Origin: 9FT-COMBO-48-23 sp964400675
Lineage (GTDB): Bacteria > Chloroflexota > Dehalococcoidia > GIF9 > UBA5629
Assembly: GCA_964400675.1 (NCBI GenBank)
Contig: CAYNVO010000002.1
Location: 257,815 to 321,814 of the forward strand
Length of the DNA stretch: 64,000 bases
Direction of reading: 5' to 3'
Shown: positions 15,997 to 25,691 of the stretch, piece by piece
Numbering within the stretch: the stretch's first letter is position 1
How the letters are laid out: every line of letters starts with the position of its first letter
The notes under the pieces: model-generated
What the model was told of the DNA's origin: nothing
What the model saw: only the letters and a program-made list of their open reading frames with translations
Databases searched by the model: none
Made by a program: the position numbers and the translations under genes

Positions 15997-16911
15997 ATGA
16001 ATGCAGTCAGGGGTTTTTTCTCCGGCGTTTTCTGTTTTCTACTGTTCGATGTCTTAGCTCTCCTGGGCGTTGTCATCACCTTGAATATGACCGTCCTTAA
16101 TCCCGACTTTGTTACCTCAGAGCTGGATAAACTCGATGTCTATTCGGTGGTAATCGAGCAGGCGAAATCGCAGTTGCCGGGGCAGGAGTTTATCGACGCT
16201 GAAACCGTGGATGAGATAGTCACCGAGCTCACGCCGTGGTTCGAAGAGCAGGCTGATGCCTTTATCCATAGCCTCTATGCTTATCTCAAGGGAGAGCAGG
16301 AGCTAAATGTGGTTGTTTCGCTTGAGCCGGTGAGGGATACGGTCAAGGAAAAGGCAAGCGAGACTATTCTTGGGTCTCTGCCTCCGGAATTACAGGGCGT
16401 TCCCCAGAGCGTGATAGACACCTATATGGCACAGATATACGGCGGAATCGATGACGTGATACCGCCAAGCTTTGTGCTCGATGAAGCCGTTGCCGGCTCA
16501 CAGGTAATGGCGCAGTTCCAGCAAATCAAGCAAATTATCGGTTATATAGATACAGCTTATAAGGCGCTGATTATCGTGGCTGTTGTGCTGGTATTGTTGA
16601 TAGCCCTGGTGCACTGGTGGCAGCCGAAGCCGATTACGCGGTCTATCGGCATAACCTTCATTCTTGTCGGTGTGGCTTGCATTATAAGTTCGCTGCTCGA
16701 TGTATGGATTGTGCAGGCGCTAAGCCGCCTTGTCGGTGAATCGAGCATATTGCTTGGACTTGAAGCGGAGCTACCTCAACTGGCCGCCGACTTTACGGCT
16801 CCGGTGAGGATGTATGGAATCGGGTTTCTGGTTTCCGGGATAGTCCTGGTTGTAATTTCGTTTCTGTTCAGGTCGCCGGAGACAAGACCTGATGTAAAAA
16901 GTGCCTATTAG
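15997..16911 (+). CDS. Membrane protein with large extracellular loop, function unknown
   Basis: The 304-residue protein has an N-terminal membrane helix at about 8-30. A hydrophilic region of about 150 residues follows that is rich in acidic residues and predicted outside, then about three more helices in the C-terminal half (near 188-208, 213-236 and 268-291). Overall it resembles the many small-genome membrane proteins with one loop and a C-terminal bundle, and I do not recognise a family. The ATG at 15997 has no strong ribosome-binding site. Confidence 0.6.
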   Translation: MNAVRGFFSGVFCFLLFDVLALLGVVITLNMTVLNPDFVTSELDKLDVYSVVIEQAKSQLPGQEFIDAETVDEIVTELTPWFEEQADAFIHSLYAYLKGEQELNVVVSLEPVRDTVKEKASETILGSLPPELQGVPQSVIDTYMAQIYGGIDDVIPPSFVLDEAVAGSQVMAQFQQIKQIIGYIDTAYKALIIVAVVLVLLIALVHWWQPKPITRSIGITFILVGVACIISSLLDVWIVQALSRLVGESSILLGLEAELPQLAADFTAPVRMYGIGFLVSGIVLVVISFLFRSPETRPDVKSAY

Positions 16912-17088
16912 CGGTAAGGGTATCGGGCCCAGTTTTGGATATCGTCTTCGTCGGCGTCTGATTCCGTAAAGTAGGTGGTTCACCTCTGAGAGAGGCTCGC
17001 GCTGTAGGTAAAAACGTGGTGCGTCTGGCAACCCGGCTGGAAAGAGGCGCTTAATTTGTGCCCGGTGTTCTTCTCGGTGGTGCTGTAG

Positions 17089-18996
17089 CTATTTCAGGTG
17101 TTTATCAAAGAAATCGGCAACTATATTGGTTATTTCGGTACGGCTTGGGTCTATGGTTCCGCCCGCAGGCGCAAAGCCATGGCCGGCGTTTTTCACTATA
17201 GTCAGGGTTGCCGGCACGCCAGCGGCTACGAGCCGGTCATACAATATTTTTGATTGACTTAGTGGTACCAGCTTGTCATTTTCGCCGTGAAGTATGAGGA
17301 ATGGCGGGTCGTCGCTGGATACCCAGGTTACCGGGCTGGCCAACTTCACAATATCTGAGTTGCGGTCTGTGGTGCCGAATACCTGCTCCAGCAGTTGTGT
17401 GTCGGCTCCCTGGAAAATCGCTGTCAGGTCGGATGGGCCAAACATATCCACCACTGCCTGGACCCGGCTCGACTGGTCGGCATAGCCGCCGTTACCTTCG
17501 AATCCGGCAGCAGCATCGGTTACGCTGAGTAGTGCTACCAGATGGCCGCCGGCACTGCCACCCCAGGCGCCGATGCGGTCGGGGTCGATACCATAAGTTG
17601 CGGCATTTGCCCGGAGGAAGCGAACAGCGCATTTAACGTCCTCTATCTGCGCCGGGAACTTATATTGTGGTGCCAGGCGATAATTGATAGCCGCCACCAG
17701 ATAGCCTCGGGAGATAAGCTCCGGTATCTCTGTTGCTCCAGCCCCAGTTCCTTTGTCGCCTTTGGTCCAGCCGCCACCGTGGACGTAAAGAACTGCAGGC
17801 ACTGTGCCCTCAACCACTTTGGGATAGTAAATGTCCATCTTCAGGGCGACGCTGTCAGCTATGCCATAGGTGATATCACGTTCCACCTTGCCTAATCTGG
17901 TTGGGTCGATAGCTGCAGGTGCGCGTGGGTCGACTCCGGGGTTTGCCTGCTCCCAGGACTCATAGGCGTCAGCCATCTGTGAAAAGGTAGCCCACTTGAC
18001 CGAGCCATTTTGAACCAGTGGGTCGACCACTTCGGCTAGGAACTTGTTGAGCACGGCGTATGGCTGTGACGAGCTGCCTCGGAACTCGCCCGGGTGGATG
18101 GTGAAGTGGAATACATTCACCTTGCCCGGCTGCGCTGACTCGATGGAGCTATAGAGCGAAGCTTTTAGAAACTCAAAGTAACCTTCGTCTCCTCCTGTGC
18201 TCTTAGCCCGGCGCATAGAGGCGAAATCATTATGGTTATAGTTGCCTTCAGGTAAAAAGATTATCTTGCCGTTGGGGTCATGCCGGGCAAAGCCAGTGAC
18301 ATCGGCGCCGTTAGGGCTTGCTGCCGGACGCCAGGGATTTATGCCGATAAGTCTCTTATCCGTGGTCTGTGTCTTGGGATTTTTCCAGTCGCTCATCACT
18401 TCCAAACCTGCCTGGGAAGCAGCCTCAAGTAAGTGGGGGTACAGATTGCCGCCGCTCCAGTAGCGCACTTTTGTGGCGCCGGCTTGCTTGATTAAACTGA
18501 TTTCCTCTGCCATTACTGCTGCCCAGGTCGATGCAGGAAGTTTCTCCGAGTTCTTGCCCAGATGGGCATCTTCATGGAAATGCAAGGCGATTTCATGGCC
18601 GCGTTTCTCAAAGTCGGAGAGAATTGTCTTGCCGGATTGGATGGCAACCTGCGTAAACGGCGTCTGTGTCTGTATGGTTAGCTTCCCACCATGCTGCTCC
18701 ACTACGCCAGCTATTGTCCTGAGGTACTGGACATGGCGCTGAAATAATTGCGGATTATGATAATCTGCGCGTAGCAATTTAAGCGGGCTTTGTACACTGC
18801 CGCCGACAATCTGGCTGGTGGTTGCACCCAGCGGCTCGATATGTATGCCGATGCCGAAAAGCAGTACCGCCCCGTTTTTCGACTGAGGTGGAATGGACTC
18901 GGCTAGTGCCGGAGACATCGAAAATGTGCAGGCCTGAGCCAGCATCAGCGCTAAAGTCAATGCTATCGTGGTGCCTATTCTCAATACGTTGTTCAT
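17089..18996 (-). CDS. Secreted fusion of a polysaccharide-deacetylase-like domain and an alpha/beta esterase
   Basis: The 635-residue protein starts at the ATG at 18996, which has AGGAGG nine bases upstream. An in-frame codon at 19110 is unlikely because the signal peptide would be internal. The signal peptide ends at SPALA|ES. The first half, about 35-330, is NodB-deacetylase-like, with GIHIEP and the HFHEDAH metal-binding pair but not the standard TFDDG motif. The second half, about 370-635, is a BD-FAE-type esterase: HGGGW near 405, nucleophile Ser in GGSAGG near 480, Asp in HGENDKLVP near 570, and His in NAGHGF near 603. It may deacetylate or de-esterify cell-surface or plant polysaccharide. 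The two activities on one chain suggest a shared substrate. Confidence 0.8.
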   Translation of the reverse strand: MNNVLRIGTTIALTLALMLAQACTFSMSPALAESIPPQSKNGAVLLFGIGIHIEPLGATTSQIVGGSVQSPLKLLRADYHNPQLFQRHVQYLRTIAGVVEQHGGKLTIQTQTPFTQVAIQSGKTILSDFEKRGHEIALHFHEDAHLGKNSEKLPASTWAAVMAEEISLIKQAGATKVRYWSGGNLYPHLLEAASQAGLEVMSDWKNPKTQTTDKRLIGINPWRPAASPNGADVTGFARHDPNGKIIFLPEGNYNHNDFASMRRAKSTGGDEGYFEFLKASLYSSIESAQPGKVNVFHFTIHPGEFRGSSSQPYAVLNKFLAEVVDPLVQNGSVKWATFSQMADAYESWEQANPGVDPRAPAAIDPTRLGKVERDITYGIADSVALKMDIYYPKVVEGTVPAVLYVHGGGWTKGDKGTGAGATEIPELISRGYLVAAINYRLAPQYKFPAQIEDVKCAVRFLRANAATYGIDPDRIGAWGGSAGGHLVALLSVTDAAAGFEGNGGYADQSSRVQAVVDMFGPSDLTAIFQGADTQLLEQVFGTTDRNSDIVKLASPVTWVSSDDPPFLILHGENDKLVPLSQSKILYDRLVAAGVPATLTIVKNAGHGFAPAGGTIDPSRTEITNIVADFFDKHLK

Positions 18997-19179
18997 TTTG
19001 ACAGGCCTCCTGTTATATCGGCTATTCTCAGTATAGAGGTGAATTGTTTCCTCGGTTTTACCTGCGTGTAAAACTTTGGTAAAAACCAGAAGCTTGCTGT
19101 CAACGGTCAAGTTATAAAATAAAGCTGGAAAAAAAGCTAGCTATATCTAACAAAAAGTGCTATTATAGTGCCCTTTATT

Positions 19180-20385
19180 ATGGAGACTGAAATTAAAGCT
19201 ATTACTGAAGGCACTGTTACCTCTCCGCAGGGCTTCTTGGCTGGGGCAGTTGAAGCAGGTATAAAGGGTCAGGCGAAACTTGACCTGGCTATACTGTGCT
19301 CAGAGAAGCCATGCGTAGCTGCTGGCGTCTTTACCACTAATGCTATCAAGTCAGCGCCGGTAATCCTTTCCCGGAATCACTTGAAGGACAAGAAAGCACG
19401 GGCGGTCGTGGTCAATTCAGGCTGTGCCAATGCCTGCACCGGCGATTCGGGAATGGCTGATGCTGTTGAGATGGCGAAATTGGCAGCAGAAAAATTGGAA
19501 CTATCGACTGAGGATGTCCTGGTCGCCAGCACTGGGGTCATTGGGGTATCGTTGCCCATGGAGCGGATTTGCACAGGTATTCACCAGGTTGCTCTGAAAA
19601 AAGATGGGGGACATGACTTTGCCAGGGCAATGATGACCACGGATACATTTCCTAAGGAAATAGCGCTATCTGTTAAATCAGAGCCAGGCGAGTTCACCAT
19701 TGGTGGCGTGGCTAAAGGGGCGGGGATGATACATCCTGATATGGCTACCATGCTTTGTTTTTTGACTACTGATGCGGCTGTGGAGGCTGGCTTTTTGCAG
19801 GTAGCGTTGCAAAAGGCGGTGGATAATTCTTTCAATATGGTTACGGTTGATGGTGATACCAGCCCCAGCGATACCGTGGTGATTCTGGCTAATGGTTTGT
19901 CTCAAACTAAGACTATAAACGAGGGTAACGGAGATCTCTTTCAAAAAGCCTTAGATGAGGTTTGTATTTATCTGGCTAAATGTGTGGCTCGAGATGGCGA
20001 AGGTGCGACAAAGCTAATAGAGGTCGTTGTAGAAGCTGCTGTTAATGAAGCGCAGGCTCGCCTGGCAGCTCGTACCGTAGCCAGCTCGCCGCTGTTTAAG
20101 GCGGCTATTCATGGTAATGACCCCAACTGGGGACGTGCTGTGGCGGCGATGGGTCGGAGTGGGGTGGAAGTGAATGAAAAAAAGTTAGAAGTTTACTTGA
20201 ATGACGTTTGCGTCATGAAGCAGGGCTCCCCGGTGTCTTTCGACAAGCAAAAGGTGAGTGCTGGTTTAGCCGTCAAGGAAGTATCGGCGAGGTTGTGTCT
20301 TAACCTGGGTCAAGGCAAGGCCGTGGCTTGGGGGTGCGACCTATCTGAAGAATATGTTACTATAAATAGCGATTATACAAGCTAG
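19180..20385 (+). CDS. argJ: Bifunctional ornithine acetyltransferase/N-acetylglutamate synthase
   Basis: The 401-residue protein has the ArgJ features. KGAGMIHPDMATMLCFLTTD contains the Ala-Thr bond that self-cleaves to give alpha and beta chains, with Thr190 as the new N-terminal nucleophile. VTVDGDTSPSDT and GNDPNWGRAVAAMG are conserved blocks in the beta chain. The enzyme moves the acetyl group from acetylornithine to glutamate, recycling it in cyclic arginine synthesis. The ATG at 19180 is preferred over a GTG four codons earlier. It is the first gene of the arginine operon. No clear ARG box was seen upstream. Confidence 0.95.
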   Translation: METEIKAITEGTVTSPQGFLAGAVEAGIKGQAKLDLAILCSEKPCVAAGVFTTNAIKSAPVILSRNHLKDKKARAVVVNSGCANACTGDSGMADAVEMAKLAAEKLELSTEDVLVASTGVIGVSLPMERICTGIHQVALKKDGGHDFARAMMTTDTFPKEIALSVKSEPGEFTIGGVAKGAGMIHPDMATMLCFLTTDAAVEAGFLQVALQKAVDNSFNMVTVDGDTSPSDTVVILANGLSQTKTINEGNGDLFQKALDEVCIYLAKCVARDGEGATKLIEVVVEAAVNEAQARLAARTVASSPLFKAAIHGNDPNWGRAVAAMGRSGVEVNEKKLEVYLNDVCVMKQGSPVSFDKQKVSAGLAVKEVSARLCLNLGQGKAVAWGCDLSEEYVTINSDYTS

Positions 20386-20408
20386 CTACGGTTGCAGGAC
20401 ACGAAATA

Positions 20409-21188
20409 ATGAATCCTCTGGCTATCAAAATTGGCGGCAGCACTTTAAGCAGTGTTGATACTACCGTTGAAGACCTGGTTACGCTTCAGAAGAGAGGTGT
20501 GCCACTGGTGGTAATTCATGGTGGTGGTAACGCTGTCTCTGATTGGCTGGGGCGATTGGGCGTATCCACCAGTTTCGTCAGGGGTTTAAGGATTACTGAT
20601 TTGGAGACATTGAAGGTGGTTACGGCGGTACTGGCAGGGTTGGTTAACAAGGAACTGGTATCCGCTATATGGCGCTCAGGCGGTAAAGCTGTGGGTTTGA
20701 GCGGCGTTGATGGCGGCTTGATTCTGGCGAGAAACAAAACGCCGGAGTTAGGGTATATAGGAGAGGAACTGAAAGTTAACGTGGCTGTGATAGAGATATT
20801 GTTGAAAGCCGGCTACATACCGGTCATAGCACCGGTGAGCCTTGGCTTGCTGGAAGGCGCGGACATGGATACTAATTTGCTTAACGTTAATGGTGATACT
20901 GCGGCAGGTGAAATTGCCGCCGCCTTGAAGGCGGAAAAGCTTATTTTTCTCACCGATGTCCCGGGTCTTTACGATAACGAAAAGAAGATGATTCACAGGT
21001 TGATCCCGCAGGGTGCCAGGGAAATGATTGAACTTGGCGTGGCTTCTGGTGGTATGGTCGCCAAGATTGAAGCTTGTCTCATGGCTCTGACTAAGATACA
21101 GGTAGCTCGAATTATCGATGGCAGGACGCCTCACGCTTTGCTCAATGAATTTGAGGACAAAGGCGATGGCACTACAATAAGTTGGTAA
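20409..21188 (+). CDS. argB: Acetylglutamate kinase
   Basis: The 259-residue protein is an amino acid kinase with KIGGSTLSS at the start, VIHGGGNAVSDWL for phosphate binding, and NVNGDTAAGEIAAALKAEKL before LTDVPGLYD. It phosphorylates N-acetylglutamate with ATP in the second step of arginine synthesis. It lies 23 bases after argJ and its stop codon is one base from the start of argD, so the genes are tightly coupled. Length is a little short of typical (about 290). Confidence 0.95.
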   Translation: MNPLAIKIGGSTLSSVDTTVEDLVTLQKRGVPLVVIHGGGNAVSDWLGRLGVSTSFVRGLRITDLETLKVVTAVLAGLVNKELVSAIWRSGGKAVGLSGVDGGLILARNKTPELGYIGEELKVNVAVIEILLKAGYIPVIAPVSLGLLEGADMDTNLLNVNGDTAAGEIAAALKAEKLIFLTDVPGLYDNEKKMIHRLIPQGAREMIELGVASGGMVAKIEACLMALTKIQVARIIDGRTPHALLNEFEDKGDGTTISW

Positions 21189-21189
21189 A

Positions 21190-22374
21190 ATGGAAAACTG
21201 GCAGGAACTGGAACAGAAATTTTATATGCGTATAATCAAGCGATTGCCGGTCACTCTGGTTCGGGGTCAAGGCGCCCGGGTCTGGGATAGCGAGGGCAAG
21301 CAGTACCTTGATTTCGTTGCTGGCTCGGCGGTTAACAGCCTGGGACATTGCCATCCGGTAGTAGTCAAGGCATTGACGGAACAGGCTAAAACTCTTATTC
21401 ATACATCGAACCTGTTCTACACTGTTCCCCAGGTGCAGCTGGCCAAATTACTGGTTGAGAACAGTTGTCTTGACCGGGTTTTCTTCTGTAACAGCGGCGC
21501 CGAGGCTAATGAAGGGGCTATAAAGCTAGCCCGTCGCTACGGCAAGCTTCACCTTGGTGGAGCTTATGAAATTATAACCACCCATGGCTCCTTTCATGGC
21601 CGGACTCTGGCTACGGTGGCAGCCACAGGGCAGAACAAGCACCAGCAACCTTATATTCCCCTCCCGGATGGTTTTGTCCAGGTAGATTATGATGACAGTG
21701 AGGCAATCAAAGTGGCAACCAGTAATCGGACCTGTGCCGTGATGGTGGAACCTATTCAGGGTGAAGGTGGGGTTAATGTGCCTGATGATAAATATCTTAA
21801 GAAGGTACGAGCCTGGTGTGATGAGAAGGGCATTTTGCTCATACTGGATGAGATTCAAACCGGTATTGGCCGACTAGGTAGCCTGTTCGGCTATGAGCAA
21901 TATGGAGTTGAACCGGATATACTGACAGTGGCCAAAGGATTAGGCGGTGGCGTGCCAATAGGAGCTTTGTTAGCCAAGGAGGGGGCTTCTGTTTTCGTGC
22001 CCGGTGACCATGGCTCGACTTTCGGTGGAAATCCCTTAATTTGTGCTACCGGATTGGCAACGTTGAAATTTATCATTGATAATGATATACCGAATAAGGT
22101 TAAAAAGCTGGGGCAGTATTTCATAGCTGGCTTGGAAAAGCTGAAAGCCAAGTTCAGCTTCATTACTGAGATACGAGGTCGCGGGTTGTTATTGGCTTTG
22201 GGCTTTACTGATGATATTGCTGAAGAGCTGGTGCTGGCTTGCCTGAGGGAAGGCTTGCTGGTTAATCCGGTCAAGCCGAATGCATTGCGGTTTATGCCGC
22301 CGCTTATCATTACCGAGAAAGATGTTGACGAGGCATTGGGCATTTTAGACATAGTTTTTAGTCGGAGGTCATAG
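21190..22374 (+). CDS. argD: Acetylornithine aminotransferase
   Basis: The 394-residue protein is a class III PLP aminotransferase: VFFCNSGAEANEGAIKLARR, THGSFHGRTLATVAATGQ, LLILDEIQTGIGRLG with the PLP-binding Asp, and TVAKGLGGGVPIGALL with the Schiff-base Lys. In this context it converts acetylglutamate semialdehyde to acetylornithine. It may also serve in lysine synthesis, as the family is often dual-purpose. The start overlaps closely with the argB stop. Confidence 0.93.
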   Translation: MENWQELEQKFYMRIIKRLPVTLVRGQGARVWDSEGKQYLDFVAGSAVNSLGHCHPVVVKALTEQAKTLIHTSNLFYTVPQVQLAKLLVENSCLDRVFFCNSGAEANEGAIKLARRYGKLHLGGAYEIITTHGSFHGRTLATVAATGQNKHQQPYIPLPDGFVQVDYDDSEAIKVATSNRTCAVMVEPIQGEGGVNVPDDKYLKKVRAWCDEKGILLILDEIQTGIGRLGSLFGYEQYGVEPDILTVAKGLGGGVPIGALLAKEGASVFVPGDHGSTFGGNPLICATGLATLKFIIDNDIPNKVKKLGQYFIAGLEKLKAKFSFITEIRGRGLLLALGFTDDIAEELVLACLREGLLVNPVKPNALRFMPPLIITEKDVDEALGILDIVFSRRS

Positions 22375-22376
22375 TA

Positions 22377-23606
22377 ATGGCAAATAAAAAAGTAGTGCTA
22401 GCCTACAGCGGCGGGCTGGATACTTCAGCAGCCATAAAATGGATGGCGGATAAGTATAATATGGATGTTATTGCGCTCACCGCAGATATAGGCGGTGTTG
22501 GCGAGCTGCAGGCCATTCAGAAAAAGGCGTTGAAAATAGGAGCAGTCAAGGCATTAACTGTTGATGCCAGAGAGCTTTTTGTTGGTTCCTATGTTTTCCC
22601 GGCTCTCAAGGCTAACGCCATCTATGAGGGGCAGTACCCGTTGGCTACGGCGCTCGGTCGTCCGCTGATAGCTAAAATGCTGGTAGATACTGCCAGAAAA
22701 GAGGGTGCTGTTGCTGTGGCTCATGGCTCCACAGGTAAAGGTAACGACCAGGTTCGTTTCGATGTGAGTGTGTTGGCTCTGGCTCCGGAACTAAAGATTA
22801 TAGCACCGGCAAGAGAGTGGGGCATGACACGAGAAGAGACTATTAAGTATGCTGAAAAACATGGTATCCCCATACCTGTTAAGGTTGCCAGCCCTTATTC
22901 CATAGATGAAAATCTCTGGGGCAGGAGCATAGAGTGCGGCGTGCTGGAGGACCCGTGGGTTGAGCCTCCGGAGGAGGTTTTTGCCTGGACTAAATCACCG
23001 GCAGCCTCTCCTGATAAGCCAGGTTACGTGGAAATCGGTTTTGAGGAAGGAATTCCGGTAAGCCTCGATGGCAAAAAAATGAATGGCGTGGCTCTCATTC
23101 AAAAGCTTAATGAATTAGCCGGCAAGCATGGTGTGGGCCGAGTTGACCATGTAGAAAGCAGGCTGGTGGGGATAAAGTCAAGGGAAATTTATGAATCACC
23201 GGCAGCTACTGTTTTGCTGAAAGCTCACCAGGCCATGGAAGCTATGACTTTGTCTCACCAGCAGCTCCGTTTTAATGAGAAGGTGTCCAGCGAATATGCC
23301 GACATCATATATAACGGTCTGTGGTTTACTGCATTGCGCCGGGATTTAGCTGCTTACGTGGACCGTGCTCAGAAGCATGTCACCGGTACAGTAAGGGTCA
23401 AGCTTTTTAAAGGAAACTGTATTGTGGTGGGCAGGAAGTCTCCTGTCTCATTATATGACTACAGCCTGGCTACTTATGATAAAGGCGATGTCTTTGACCA
23501 GAGCGCCTCGATTGGTTTTATTCACGTATGGGGGCTGCCAGCGAAGGTTCAGGCTAAGGTGCAAGGTGGTGAGGACGGAGAAAAGAAGTCGAAAAAGAAA
23601 ACTTGA
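22377..23606 (+). CDS. argG: Argininosuccinate synthase
   Basis: The 409-residue protein begins KVVLAYSGGLDTSAAIKW, the N-type ATP pyrophosphatase loop that activates citrulline. GSTGKGNDQVRFD follows in the ATP site and SIDENLWGRSIECG in the citrulline/aspartate site. The C-terminus ends with a lysine-rich tail (KKSKKKT). GGAGG upstream and a two-base gap after argD show operon coupling. Confidence 0.96.
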   Translation: MANKKVVLAYSGGLDTSAAIKWMADKYNMDVIALTADIGGVGELQAIQKKALKIGAVKALTVDARELFVGSYVFPALKANAIYEGQYPLATALGRPLIAKMLVDTARKEGAVAVAHGSTGKGNDQVRFDVSVLALAPELKIIAPAREWGMTREETIKYAEKHGIPIPVKVASPYSIDENLWGRSIECGVLEDPWVEPPEEVFAWTKSPAASPDKPGYVEIGFEEGIPVSLDGKKMNGVALIQKLNELAGKHGVGRVDHVESRLVGIKSREIYESPAATVLLKAHQAMEAMTLSHQQLRFNEKVSSEYADIIYNGLWFTALRRDLAAYVDRAQKHVTGTVRVKLFKGNCIVVGRKSPVSLYDYSLATYDKGDVFDQSASIGFIHVWGLPAKVQAKVQGGEDGEKKSKKKT

Positions 23607-23619
23607 GATATTAAAGTAG

Positions 23620-25014
23620 ATGGCTAAAAAAGACGAAGTTAAAGGTCATTTGCGAAGCCGCTTTCAAAAGGGTGTAGATAAGGCAGTTGAGAAATATGCC
23701 GCCTCCATTTCTTTTGATTGGAGGTTATATAAATATGACATTGCCGGGAGCATTGCGCATGCGCAGATGCTAGCCAGGCAGGAGTTGATAGCAGAAAAAG
23801 ATGCTGAGCTTATCGTCTCGGGTCTTGCCTCAATTCGAGATGAGATTGAGCAAGGGAAGTTTGAATTCAAGCCTGAGCTTGAGGACATCCACATGGCCAT
23901 CGAGAGTCGCCTGTTCGAGAAAATAGGTGATGTGGCTGGTAAGTTGCATACTGCTCGTTCCAGAAACGACCAGGTAGCTCTGGATATGCGCCTTTTCGTC
24001 AAAGAGGTTATTTCAGAAACTGTTAGCAAACTGAAGGATTTTCAGGCGGCGCTGCTGGATATAGCTGAAGCTAATAAAAGCGTCATTATGCCCGGATATA
24101 CCCATCTGCAACAGGCTCAGCCTATCATTTTTGCCCATCATCTCTTGGCTTATTTCGAGATGATGCAGCGGGATGTGACCAGATTTCAAGATTGCTTGAA
24201 GCGTACCGATGTCCTGCCGCTGGGTAGTGGGGCTTTAGCCGGAGTAGCTTATCCCGTTGACCGTAAGTTCATAGCTCAGAAGCTGGGCTTCAATGAGGTG
24301 AGTGCCAACAGCCTCGATGCTGTGTCTGACCGGGATTTTGTCATTGAATATGAAGCTGCTGCTGCTATCACGATGATGCATTTATCCCGACTGGCGGAGG
24401 AGATAGTGCTGTGGTCTTCAGCCGAGTTCGGCTTTGTGGAGCTCGATGAAGCTTACGCTACGAGCAGCAGCATCATGCCTCAGAAGAAGAACCCGGATGT
24501 GGCGGAGTTAGCCAGAGGCAAGACGGGCAGAGTTTATGGTAATCTGCTCAGCTTTTTGACGGTAATGAAAGGACTACCACTGGCTTACAATCGCGATATG
24601 CAGGAAGATAAAGAGGGACTTTTTGATACTGTGGACACACTTCTCTCAACGCTGAAAGTTTTTACCGGCTTGATAAAAACCCTGAAAACAAATAGTGCTC
24701 GCATGGAACAACCGATGACAGGCAGCTATATACTGGCTACCGACCTGGCTGACTATCTGGTTAAGAAGGGGTTGCCTTTTCGCCAGGCGCATAGTATTGT
24801 AGGCAAGCTGGTGCAATATGCCATAAATGGAAACAAAGGCTTCAAGGAGCTGAGCCTGGATGAATATCGTAGTTACTCACCCCTTTTCGCCGATGATGTG
24901 TACGGTATTACGGTGGAAACTTCAGTTAAGGCTCGCAACTCTGTGGGTGGCACTGCGCCGGCACAGGTGGTAGCTGCCCTGTCACGGGCTAAAAAGCTTG
25001 TCGGGAAAAAGTAA
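23620..25014 (+). CDS. argH: Argininosuccinate lyase
   Basis: The 464-residue protein belongs to the fumarase/aspartase superfamily. KLHTARSRNDQVALDMRLF holds the active-site residues. PGYTHLQQAQPI carries the catalytic His, and TSSSIMPQKKNPDVAEL is the superfamily signature loop with the catalytic Ser. It splits argininosuccinate to arginine and fumarate and is the last arginine enzyme of this operon. argF, argC and the carbamoyl phosphate genes are not in the window. Its stop overlaps the start of rpe (TAATG). Confidence 0.96.
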   Translation: MAKKDEVKGHLRSRFQKGVDKAVEKYAASISFDWRLYKYDIAGSIAHAQMLARQELIAEKDAELIVSGLASIRDEIEQGKFEFKPELEDIHMAIESRLFEKIGDVAGKLHTARSRNDQVALDMRLFVKEVISETVSKLKDFQAALLDIAEANKSVIMPGYTHLQQAQPIIFAHHLLAYFEMMQRDVTRFQDCLKRTDVLPLGSGALAGVAYPVDRKFIAQKLGFNEVSANSLDAVSDRDFVIEYEAAAAITMMHLSRLAEEIVLWSSAEFGFVELDEAYATSSSIMPQKKNPDVAELARGKTGRVYGNLLSFLTVMKGLPLAYNRDMQEDKEGLFDTVDTLLSTLKVFTGLIKTLKTNSARMEQPMTGSYILATDLADYLVKKGLPFRQAHSIVGKLVQYAINGNKGFKELSLDEYRSYSPLFADDVYGITVETSVKARNSVGGTAPAQVVAALSRAKKLVGKK

Positions 25015-25691
25015 TGAAAAATAGGCGAATTAAGATAGCGCCGTCTATTCTTTCCGCTGATTTCGGTCGTCTTGGTGAACAGGTTGCTGAAGTAGCTAAA
25101 GCCGGAGCTGACTACATTCACGTCGATGTAATGGACGGGCGGTTTGTGCCTAACATAACCATTGGTGCTCCTGTGGTGGCTTCACTTCGTTCCTGGACTG
25201 ATCTGCCACTGGACGTGCATTTGATGATTGAGCGACCAGAGGTTCATGTCTCACAGTTTGCTGACGCTGGTGCCGATATTATCACTGTCCATGTTGAGGC
25301 TGCAACGCATCTGCATCGCTTAGTTGAGGCAATAAAAGGTCTGGGGATTAAAGCTGGAGTATCGTTGAATCCAGCCACTCCTCTAAACTTATTGGATGAA
25401 GTTCTTCCTTTGCTCGACCTGGTACTGGTTATGACTGTTAATCCTGGCTTCGGCGGTCAGGCTTTCATCGGCAGTATGATGGATAAAATAACTCGACTGC
25501 GGAAGATACTGGATGATAGACAGTCCAAAGCGGAGCTAGAGGTCGATGGTGGTATCACTGCAGGTATAGCTCCAAAGGTAGTTGAGGCGGGAGCCGATGT
25601 TCTGGTTGCCGGAGCTGCTATTTTTGGCTCTAATCAAGGCGCTGGGAAGGCGTTGCAGGAGATGAGGAAAGCACTTGGTTTATCGGGCTAG
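25014..25691 (+). CDS. rpe: Ribulose-phosphate 3-epimerase
   Basis: The 225-residue TIM barrel has APSILSADFGRL, YIHVDVMDGRFVPNITIG with the metal-binding His and Asp, VMTVNPGFGGQAFI, and EVDGGITAGIAPKVVEAGAD for phosphate binding. It interconverts ribulose 5-phosphate and xylulose 5-phosphate in the pentose phosphate pathway. The start codon overlaps the argH stop by one base. Its last 12 bases overlap the 3' end of rpmB on the other strand. Confidence 0.96.
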   Translation: MKNRRIKIAPSILSADFGRLGEQVAEVAKAGADYIHVDVMDGRFVPNITIGAPVVASLRSWTDLPLDVHLMIERPEVHVSQFADAGADIITVHVEAATHLHRLVEAIKGLGIKAGVSLNPATPLNLLDEVLPLLDLVLVMTVNPGFGGQAFIGSMMDKITRLRKILDDRQSKAELEVDGGITAGIAPKVVEAGADVLVAGAAIFGSNQGAGKALQEMRKALGLSG

